DNA of 28,508 bases from a bacterium (GTDB taxonomy: Bacteria > CSSED10-310 > JAJRTK01): contig JAJRTK010000479.1 of assembly GCA_024278345.1 (NCBI GenBank), positions 1 through 28,508 of the forward strand, written 5' to 3'. The number at the start of each line of letters is the position of its first letter. The stretch's first letter is position 1. A program made the position numbers and the translations under genes. Below are positions 15,381 to 22,274 of the stretch, piece after piece. Under the pieces are notes generated by a model. The model saw only the letters and a program-made list of their open reading frames with translations, searched no databases and had not been told where the DNA came from.

Positions 15381-16553
15381 TCAGGGCCGGGCCAAAGAGT
15401 GTCCGTACTTCGTTTCGTAATGCCGAAGATAGCGCACGATTCCGAAGGAGATGGCCTCCACAAGCCGCTTTTGGTATGCGGTCGTTCGGAGAGCGGCTTC
15501 TTCCTCCGGATTGGTGATGAAGCCAACTTCGATAAGGATCGCCGGCACCGTGGCTCCTGCCAATACGATGAAGGGCGCCTGCTTAGCTCCCCGGTTCTCG
15601 CTTTCGAGCTTCTCCGAAAGTGTAGAGACCATGTTGTCGGCAAAACGCATGGACTCGTTGAGGTAGTCGTTCTGGGCCAAAGCCCAAAGCATGGGCTCCA
15701 CATCTCCGGAAGGCCCTTCCAAGGCCGTCACCTGATTCTCGAAACGAGAGGCTTCCAGGGCAGCCTTGTCCGAAGCCCGCGGTGCCATGGAATAGACTTC
15801 GAATCCCCTGGCCCGCTCCCGGCGACCCGAATTCGCGTGAACAGAGATCAAGAGGCCGCCCACGGCGTTCGCCTTGGCTGTCCGCTGGCGTAACCCCAGG
15901 AAAAGATCAGCATCCCGGGTGAGAACCACGCGAATGTCGGATTCCTGTTCCAGCCGCTCCTTCAACTGCAGGGAAAGGGCCAGGGTTAGATCTTTCTCCC
16001 GAAGCCCCGACAGCCCCGTGGCGCCATTATCCTTCCCGCCGTGGCCCGGATCGATGAGAACCGTGTGGATCCGCGGTGGAAAGAGTGGCTCCAAGGCTGC
16101 TTCCCCCAGGGCTGGAACATCGGTCACTCTGGCATCCAGCCCGCTAAGTGAAATCCGGCGCCCCAGGACTCTCGAAACGACATTGGAAAGAAAATCCGGC
16201 GTCACATAGAGCTTGCCGTCTACGAAGAGGGGCGGCGCCGCCAGGGGGATCACCAGGCCCCCAACCAGAGCCAGGGCGCTTCCGGAGGCCGCCACGGCTC
16301 GACCTGCCTTGCCAGTGATCTCCACAAGGCCACGCCCCTCCCGCCATCGACATTCCAGACCCAGTACCTGGACCAGGGGAAGCAACGGCAGTCGAAGCCT
16401 TCCCTCGACTTCCCTGAGCGAAATCCGCTCGACCCGTTGACCGTGGCGCAACTGGAGACGCTGCGCCCAGGCAGGAACCGCGACGACAGCCCAAAGCAAG
16501 AGCACCACCATTCCAAAGCTCCAAAAGCCGGACAGCCGTCGTGTGCTCCGCAC
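15381..16553 (-). CDS. N-acetylmuramoyl-L-alanine amidase (Amidase_3) with an N-terminal stalk domain
   Basis: This periplasmic zinc amidase cleaves the bond between MurNAc and the stem peptide in peptidoglycan. After a signal peptide (FGMVVLLLWAVVAVPAWAQ) comes a domain of about 110 residues similar in outline to the copper-amine-oxidase-N/stalk fold (EGRLRLPLLPLVQVLGLECR, LYVTPDFLSNVV). The catalytic domain has the zinc ligands in IDPGHGGKDNGA, the Glu in GLREKDL, His in LLISVHANSG and the catalytic Glu in AILIEVGFITNPEEE. All key residues are present. The farthest in-frame ATG is at 16655, but that would put about 48 residues before the signal peptide. I chose the GTG at 16553, which gives a normal basic n-region; its ribosome binding site is weak, so the start is uncertain. 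First gene of the wall operon. Confidence 0.9.
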   Translation of the reverse strand: MRSTRRLSGFWSFGMVVLLLWAVVAVPAWAQRLQLRHGQRVERISLREVEGRLRLPLLPLVQVLGLECRWREGRGLVEITGKAGRAVAASGSALALVGGLVIPLAAPPLFVDGKLYVTPDFLSNVVSRVLGRRISLSGLDARVTDVPALGEAALEPLFPPRIHTVLIDPGHGGKDNGATGLSGLREKDLTLALSLQLKERLEQESDIRVVLTRDADLFLGLRQRTAKANAVGGLLISVHANSGRRERARGFEVYSMAPRASDKAALEASRFENQVTALEGPSGDVEPMLWALAQNDYLNESMRFADNMVSTLSEKLESENRGAKQAPFIVLAGATVPAILIEVGFITNPEEEAALRTTAYQKRLVEAISFGIVRYLRHYETKYGHSLARP

Positions 16554-16846
16554 GGACCCAAGGCAGAAAACCTTGTCCTGGTACGGAAAGAACGCTCGAC
16601 ACCCCGTAGGCGAGGAACGTGTCAACGGAAGGAGAATCGGGTTGCTGCCAATCATCGGGTGTTCTTGCCCTTGGGCCGATCCACCAGGAAAGCAGGTACC
16701 GTTGCCAGCAAACTTTTTTGGGACGCTGCCTCGGGGAACGTGCTTGGAAGAGGAAAAACAAAACCTGGTGAGGAGTCAACTCCCGCGCCACGCACTGGTC
16801 ATGGAAAATCCGCCAAAGCGGCAGCGCCGGAAAGGATTCTTAGGAT

Positions 16847-17839
16847 CTAGTCGCCGTAGACGAGATCCTGAAAGCGAGGAAGATTGCGGATTGCCTCGAA
16901 GTCCGGATCCTGTTTCGCCCAGTCCAGCATATCTTGGTCCATGTGAGGAACGGCTCTTTCCAGGAAATGCAAAGCCTGCTCGACATCGCCCTTCACACTG
17001 TACATACAGGCCATGTTGTAGAGGGAATACCTGGGGTTGGTATCCATGACCTTCGCGAACTCCGCGATGGCCGCATCGTAATCCCCCATGTGGTATTGGG
17101 AGATCCCCTTACCGATAGGGGCGTGGCGGTCCGTGCTATCGACACTGAGGATCTGGTCATAGACCTGGATCGCCTCGCCGTAACGGCCCAACTTGTCCAT
17201 GGCATAACCCATGTTGTAGAGGGCATCAGTGTCATTGGGATTGATGCGGAGCATCTGTTGGTAAGACTGGATTGCCTTGGTGTAGTTCCCCATTTGATGG
17301 TGGATGAGGGCCTTGTTCCAGTAGACGTCGGAGTAATTGGGGTGGACCTTCAGGGCCTCGTCATATTGGGACAAGGCTGCCTGGTACTCTTGGTTGATCT
17401 GGTGGTAATAGCCCTGGATCGCATGATCGAGGGCCAATTTAGGAGGCTGGACGTAGGGAATCGGGACGGACTGCCGCGGAAGGACCTGCACCTGCACCTG
17501 CTGGGGAGCCTTGAGCACTGGGACACTGTTCGTGGGCGTAATGGAATCGTAGGTCATCACCGCGGCGGCCAGGACAAAACTACCTACCATCGCCGTCCTT
17601 AAAAGCCCCATCCCAGCGCTGTAGGCAAAGCGTTGCGATTCGAGATCTCTAGCTTCTTCCCGAGTCATGGGAACGGAGATCCCGGAACTGAGGAGCTTCG
17701 GCGTAGAACCCTTGACTTGAGAGATCCGCCGGTTCCATTGCCGATGCTGCTCCAAGTCCCCTGTCAAGACAGTGTGAAGCCACACCAAGGGGCGTACAGC
17801 CAGAAGGGTCAGCTGCTTGCCGAGCCGATTCTTCTTCAT
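16847..17839 (-). CDS. Membrane-anchored TPR protein
   Basis: I do not know a named counterpart. The 330-residue protein has a basic cytoplasmic N-terminus (MKKNRLGKQLTLL), one membrane segment (about residues 76-96, GLLRTAMVGSFVLAAAVMTY), a Gln/Pro/Val-rich linker (QQVQVQVLPRQSVPIPYVQP) and about five TPR units (for example YSDVYWNKALIHHQMGNYTK). It ends in the DPDFEAIRNLPRFQDL cap common to TPR proteins. It probably works as a periplasmic scaffold. The ATG at 17839 has GAGGTGG 5 bases upstream; the longer frame to 17914 has no such site. It sits between the wall operon and another TPR gene, both on the minus strand. Confidence 0.8.
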   Translation of the reverse strand: MKKNRLGKQLTLLAVRPLVWLHTVLTGDLEQHRQWNRRISQVKGSTPKLLSSGISVPMTREEARDLESQRFAYSAGMGLLRTAMVGSFVLAAAVMTYDSITPTNSVPVLKAPQQVQVQVLPRQSVPIPYVQPPKLALDHAIQGYYHQINQEYQAALSQYDEALKVHPNYSDVYWNKALIHHQMGNYTKAIQSYQQMLRINPNDTDALYNMGYAMDKLGRYGEAIQVYDQILSVDSTDRHAPIGKGISQYHMGDYDAAIAEFAKVMDTNPRYSLYNMACMYSVKGDVEQALHFLERAVPHMDQDMLDWAKQDPDFEAIRNLPRFQDLVYGD

Positions 17840-18055
17840 CCGGTCCACCTCACGTTGGGCCCTCCCTGGCCAAGCCCGGGAACGACTCTCCATTCTTACC
17901 ATCACAGGCGGCATCGCTGGATGGTCAAATCTACCTCAAACAGTATAAGTGCAACAGGGCACCTTTGCCAATCTAAACCGCTGGCGACCCGAAGTGTTCC
18001 AGACACTGAAGGCCCCCGCTTTCCGGCGGAACTTGGCTCCGAGGTCCCATCCCCA

Positions 18056-19561
18056 TTACTCTCGCTCTTCCGGTGACACAGGCTCCGCGCCGGAGATCTC
18101 CGGCGGTGCTGTCAACAAAGTGGAATGCCGCCGCTCCAACGGAGAACTCTCCAGCGTGGAGAGATCCTCCAAGAGGGGAAGAAGCGTTTCGTCGTAGAAC
18201 GAAGCCTCTCGCAGGTGGGTACGAGCCAGAGCATCGAATCCCCACAAAGCGTAGCAACTGGCCATGAGCCGAAGGATCTCGGGGTTGTGAGGCTCCTTCT
18301 TCCTGAGTTCTTGGAGCCTGTCGAAGGCGACCCGCAAGAAGAGCTCGTCCAAGGCTTGCCGGACGGCACCAAGCTCGCCCAGGGAACTTGATCTCTCATC
18401 CCGGGAAGGAGCAGTCCCAGGCGCGATCCCGGCGGGCGTGGGGCTCGCAAAGGGGGAAACAAGCGGAGAAACAGAGGTGGCCTCCACATGCGAATCCGGA
18501 GGCACTGCCCGGGGGGCAAGCTCCGAGAGCCGGCTTCGCAATGGCTCTAGCTCCGGACTTTGCTTTGCCGAAATCCCCTCAAAGAGTAAGTGAGCCATCT
18601 TGATGGATCCAGCCCGTAGCGCTACATCGACCCCCATCATAGCGATTTCCCTTTCTTTGGGCCGGTTCGCCAGAATCCGCTGGATCAGCCCCACGGCCAG
18701 CCGTGGGCGGCCGGTCCTGGCAGCACGCTCAGCCCTGCGCCGGAGGAGCTCCAACTCCTCGTCAGTCATTCCTTCGGCGGGCTCCGGCACGAACCTGGAA
18801 TACTCTGAAGCCGGCTGACTCGGGGAATCCTGGATCGGCTCTGGCGGAGCTTCCCGGGCCTTCCGCGCTTTGCGAGCAAGGCGACGCTCCAAGCGGCGCA
18901 GCGTGTTGGCATAACCTCGATTCGCCGGCTGATAGACCCGAGCCAGATAGACCTCCCTCCAAGAGAGCTCCAAGAGGCCCGTCTTGAAGTAGACGTTTCC
19001 CCTGATGAAGTGGACTCGCGAGCGGTGCCGGCCCATCTTCTCGATCTCTTTCAGGATGTCGAGAGCCTTGTCGTATTCCTCTTTTTTCAGCGCCTTTCTA
19101 GCCTTCTCCAAAGATGGCGCCGTGGGCCGGGTTTCGGGCTTAGCGTTCTTGCCTTCCCCTGCCGGGCGGCTTGCGGGGATCCCGGCCGCGGCGGCGGGAC
19201 GGCTTGTAGCTTCACCGCTCCCCGGTTCTTCATCCCACTCAGTTTCGCCCTCCGGTGCCGGCCCCGGGGAACCGCCTGCCCGGCTGGAAGTTTCAGATCC
19301 ATGTTTGAGAGCCGCGGTTGGACCAGCGGAAACAGGTCGGATAGGTTCCAGAAGCAGGAAAGCCAAAGCCAGTAGGGAACCCGCAATCCAGACCCGGCGA
19401 CGCCCGGCTCCCACAACCGCCAGCCCTGGAACATGGGGCCGCCGCTTCTGAAAACCAGGGTTCTGGAACCCTCCAGAGCCCTTGCCATCACCGAATCTCC
19501 CACAGGAATCGCCTCTTTTCGAGTACCGTCGATTCGCCTTCAGCCGTAGCTCTCCATCCAT
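18056..19561 (-). CDS. Single-pass membrane protein with TPR-like segments
   Basis: Not recognised as a named family. The 501-residue product has a basic N-terminus, one membrane segment (about residues 57-78, WIAGSLLALAFLLLEPIRPV), a low-complexity Pro/Ala/Glu-rich linker (about 80-150) and three patches of TPR-like helices: ALKKEEYDKALDILKEIEKM, ELLRRRAERAARTGRPRLAV and RVAFDRLQELRKKEPHNPEI. A second Ser/Pro/Ala-rich linker separates the last two patches. The ATG at 19561 has GCGGAG 6-8 bases upstream. It is divergent from the TPR lipoprotein gene across 74 bases, so the two may share a control region. Confidence 0.78.
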   Translation of the reverse strand: MDGELRLKANRRYSKRGDSCGRFGDGKGSGGFQNPGFQKRRPHVPGLAVVGAGRRRVWIAGSLLALAFLLLEPIRPVSAGPTAALKHGSETSSRAGGSPGPAPEGETEWDEEPGSGEATSRPAAAAGIPASRPAGEGKNAKPETRPTAPSLEKARKALKKEEYDKALDILKEIEKMGRHRSRVHFIRGNVYFKTGLLELSWREVYLARVYQPANRGYANTLRRLERRLARKARKAREAPPEPIQDSPSQPASEYSRFVPEPAEGMTDEELELLRRRAERAARTGRPRLAVGLIQRILANRPKEREIAMMGVDVALRAGSIKMAHLLFEGISAKQSPELEPLRSRLSELAPRAVPPDSHVEATSVSPLVSPFASPTPAGIAPGTAPSRDERSSSLGELGAVRQALDELFLRVAFDRLQELRKKEPHNPEILRLMASCYALWGFDALARTHLREASFYDETLLPLLEDLSTLESSPLERRHSTLLTAPPEISGAEPVSPEERE

Positions 19562-19635
19562 CTGTTTCTCCGCTGTTGGTTCTCATTTTAACAAAGACGG
19601 CCTCGTGTCACACCATAACGACTGGAGCCGAACCG
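19562..19635. promoter_or_regulatory. Short divergent intergenic region between two TPR genes
   Basis: Only 74 bases separate the divergent starts at 19561 (minus) and 19636 (plus). Each gene has its own GGAG ribosome binding site inside this gap. The promoters must lie here or inside the opposite coding region. The AT-richer run TCATTTTAACAAAG (about 19584-19597) is the only candidate for promoter elements; no clear -35/-10 pair was recognised. Confidence 0.35.
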
Positions 19636-20523
19636 ATGTTCCCCAGTTCCCCAAAAGCGACCTCGCTTGACTCCGTTCTCGCTGTCCTGGTGCTCCTCTT
19701 GGGATTTGGCGCGTGCGGCGGGCGCGTTCCCGTTTTACCGCCTGGAGCACCCCAAACGGCGCCGGATCTTCTGGATGCGGGAATCAGAGCCCTCGAAACC
19801 GGCGCTTCAGATGAGGCCCAACTCATGCTCCAGGAGGCAATCCACCAGCTTCCCTCGCTTCAGGAAGCCCACTACTACCTTGGACTCGCCGCCATGCAGA
19901 ATTCCGACGTGGGAACGGCGAACAGGGCTTTTTCCGATGCGCTCCTCCTGGAACCACGGACTCAAGTCCTACAGTACAGCCGCGGTGATATCCACTACAA
20001 CCTCGGAGCCGCCTACGCTTCCCTCAACAGGAATCTGGAAGCACTGGACCAGTTTCTGCGGGCAACCGAAGTCGAGCCCATGTTTGAAAAGGCCTGGCTC
20101 GCGGTCGCCAACCTTCAACTGGGATCGAATAGGCCAGAAAAGGCGCGGGCCACCTTGAAGCGAGCCACCCAAAGGTTGCCCCGCTCACCGGATCTCCAGC
20201 TCGCCCTGGCAGAGCTCGAGTTCGATGCCCACGAGACCTCAGAAGCCCTCCATCGAATCCGCCGGGTCATCACCAGCCTTCGGCGCCCGGGCAGGGCTCA
20301 TCTCCTTTTGGCTCGCGCCCGGCTCAAGCTCGGCCAGGCCCACCTGGCCCTGGCCCCCCTGGACCGATACCTGACCTCACGGCCCACAGACCCCGCGGGA
20401 TGGAGACTCAAAGGTGAGCTTCTAGATAAGCTCGGCCTTGGCGAAAGTGCCAAAGAAGCATTCGCCCGCTCCGAAGAACTCTCTTCTCATGGCGAACCCG
20501 GGATGTCCCATGACGGATTGTGA
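19636..20523 (+). CDS. TPR lipoprotein
   Basis: This 295-residue protein starts with a lipoprotein signal ending in the lipobox LGFGAC (cysteine about residue 27), followed by GGRVPVLPPG, so it should be lipid-anchored in the periplasm or outer membrane. The rest is about six TPR units, for example EAHYYLGLAAMQNSDVGTAN and IHYNLGAAYASLNRNLEALD. The ATG at 19636 has GGAG 9 bases upstream; the frame is open further up to 19576 but without a signal. PilF/PilW-type pilotins and other outer-membrane assembly lipoproteins share this layout, but no secretin or pilin gene is nearby, so I assign no function. It converges on the FIST gene with only 5 bases between stops. Confidence 0.82.
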   Translation: MFPSSPKATSLDSVLAVLVLLLGFGACGGRVPVLPPGAPQTAPDLLDAGIRALETGASDEAQLMLQEAIHQLPSLQEAHYYLGLAAMQNSDVGTANRAFSDALLLEPRTQVLQYSRGDIHYNLGAAYASLNRNLEALDQFLRATEVEPMFEKAWLAVANLQLGSNRPEKARATLKRATQRLPRSPDLQLALAELEFDAHETSEALHRIRRVITSLRRPGRAHLLLARARLKLGQAHLALAPLDRYLTSRPTDPAGWRLKGELLDKLGLGESAKEAFARSEELSSHGEPGMSHDGL

Positions 20524-20528
20524 CAAAA

Positions 20529-21692
20529 TCACGTCACAAGAAGGAGGACACCGGTGTAGAGATGGAGCTCGTTTCCGTGAGCCAGAGGGGCGAACTCAGC
20601 GGCCGTGTAGAACCCGGCCACGGGGGTCGATCCGAGGGCATTCCGAAGATAGCTGACATCCACCTCGCTGGATCCGTAAAAGGCGGAATTCCTGCTGCTG
20701 CAATTAAAGTAAAGGGCAAATTTGGCATCAACTCCCGCCAGATCGCCAAGATGCCGCGTCAATTGGCGCCGAGCTTCCCCGGACTCCAGAAGACAAAAAG
20801 CTAATTCATCGCCCAGCTCCACGTCTTGGGAAATGAGAAGCTCTTTCGTGGAGGGTGAAATCCCCACCAGGGCCCGAACCACGTAGTCACCCCGCTGGAT
20901 AGAGCCCGCTTCCGCTCCCAAGACGACAAAGACGACAGCGCTTGCGGAAAGAGGATCGAGTCCCAGGCCTCGCCCCGCAAGGCGCTGAAAGAAGGGTAGA
21001 GCCGGGATTCCAGCCAGCTTCGTGATCCGGTTGGCGCGGCATTGGGTGATTGGAACCGCCTTGCTGATGAGGCGGGCCGATGAGAAACGTCTAATGGTCG
21101 CCCCAAACGAGCCTTCGAGCCCGACGCCCGTCACGCCTCGGACAACCGCGGCATCTCCGTTCAGGCTCAGGCCGCTGCCCCGAGTGCTGGCCACGCCACC
21201 GCCAACGGCTGGAAGCGGTCCCCACTCCTCTTCCAGGGCCTGGAAAAACGTTGGCGAGTGAAAGACCCCGGGATCGGGAAACAAGATCAACAGTTGGTTG
21301 GGCGGAATGGGCTCGTGAAGAGGAATCTCCAATTCTCTTCCCACGGCTCTGGCCGCAGCCTGATCGTCCCCGAAAATCGATTCAAAGGCAAAAGGGCGGA
21401 AACGGATATCGCTGCTTTCCACCAAGAGCAGGGCAACGGCATCACCCCGTTCCACGGCCCCCGCGGAGGTCAAGACTCCATTGCCAGTTCCCCCGGTGAC
21501 CACGGGCACGCCAGTGAGCTCGGCCACGGTGGTGGCGATCTCCGAAAGCCTCTCACCATGCCCCCCGCTGGCGAAGAGAAACGCGGCGTCGGGCAGGTCC
21601 AAGCAACCTTCGTCCATGGCCTTGTTCGCGGCCTCGATAGCGGCCCGTGTCGGGTCAGACTCCACCGACAAGCCCGATCCGGCTCTTATCAC
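20529..21692 (-). CDS. Stand-alone FIST domain protein
   Basis: FIST domains are sensory modules that bind small ligands, usually fused to kinases, chemoreceptors or GGDEF proteins. Here FIST_N and FIST_C make up the whole 387-residue protein. The N-terminal part has SGLSVESDPTRAAIEAANKA, DAAFLFASGGHGERL and PVVTGGTGNGVLTSAGAVER. The C-terminal part ends with FALYFNCSSRNSAFYG, TPVAGFYTAAEFAPL and NELHLYTGVLLLV, all in family order. Translation should start at the GTG at 21692: AAGGAGG lies 5 bases before it, and the upstream frame up to 21983 reads through a repeat. No partner kinase is adjacent; an output through protein contact is an inference. It is divergent from topB. Confidence 0.85.
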   Translation of the reverse strand: MIRAGSGLSVESDPTRAAIEAANKAMDEGCLDLPDAAFLFASGGHGERLSEIATTVAELTGVPVVTGGTGNGVLTSAGAVERGDAVALLLVESSDIRFRPFAFESIFGDDQAAARAVGRELEIPLHEPIPPNQLLILFPDPGVFHSPTFFQALEEEWGPLPAVGGGVASTRGSGLSLNGDAAVVRGVTGVGLEGSFGATIRRFSSARLISKAVPITQCRANRITKLAGIPALPFFQRLAGRGLGLDPLSASAVVFVVLGAEAGSIQRGDYVVRALVGISPSTKELLISQDVELGDELAFCLLESGEARRQLTRHLGDLAGVDAKFALYFNCSSRNSAFYGSSEVDVSYLRNALGSTPVAGFYTAAEFAPLAHGNELHLYTGVLLLVT

Positions 21693-21697
21693 GACCG

Positions 21698-21704
21698 CCT
21701 CCTT
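21698..21704 (-). promoter_or_regulatory. Ribosome binding site that fixes the FIST start
   Basis: AAGGAGG on the minus strand is followed after 5 bases by GTGATAAGAGCC. This decides the GTG at 21692 as start over any farther upstream start, since the bases above belong to a Family 1 repeat. Confidence 0.75.
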
Positions 21705-21710
21705 GTTGCC

Positions 21711-21882
21711 GTGGGTGCGGGGCAAAGCCCTGCCAGGGGGAAAAAGTCCCCGGACGACCGGCGAGTAACGCGAGGCGTGACCCTTCGAGTCACGCAAACG
21801 TGACCCGCCGAGGGGAGCGCGACGTTGCCCGAGGCCAAGTTTTTTCCCCGGCGACCCATTGTCCCGCTTTGCGTGGATACCC
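21711..21882 (-). repeat. Family 1 long intergenic repeat, copy C1
   Basis: Read on the minus strand: GGGTATCCACGCAAAGCGGG, ACAATGGGTC, GGGAAAAAACTTGG, CGGGCAACG, CGCCTCGCGTTACTCG, GTCCGGGGAC, GGCAGGGCTTTGCCC and CACCCACGG. This is the same order as the copies at 4636 and 27923. It carries an extra palindromic insert (GTCACGTTTGCGTGAC, about 21784-21799). It ends about 7 bases before the FIST ribosome binding site. Confidence 0.75.
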
Positions 21883-22020
21883 ATTCTCGGCCTCGTCCAT
21901 CGGTGGTGCCTTCGGCAGCTCTCGCTGTCGCTCGGCCCCGAGGAAACAGAGAAGAGGAAGCGTCCAGTGGACGGTTCCGCCATTCCCCACGCCTCTTTGT
22001 ACGCTCCGCGTCTTTGTCGG
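21873..22020 (+). repeat. Family 1 related module, copy C2
   Basis: It shares GTGGATACCC with C1, then reads outward on the plus strand as GGCCTCGTCCATCG and ends at CTCTTTGTACGCTCCGCGTC. The 14-base GGCCTCGTCCATCG, and the end block CTCTTTGTACGCT(C/A)CGCGT, recur in the same order at 28323-28508. The middle differs. The remaining 22021-22274 holds no visible gene and must contain the topB promoter. Confidence 0.65.
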
Positions 22021-22274
22021 GTGGCGGAACGATGGACGAGAACCCCATTCTCTTATATCTGTAGACTTCCTTTACGACAAGTCGGGGACTCTTTGGCAAA
22101 AACGTTGTGCATGCGCCATGGTCGGAGCTTTCGACGTGGCCGTGAGCTGCTCCAAACCAATCATCCGTCATGGATTGATGCAGGCAAACAGAAACGCCAG
22201 AGCTGGAGTTGGCCTTGTGGGGAAGGCCCGGTAGGATTCTAGAGTCGTTTGACTTCTTCCTTGGGAAAGGCCAG

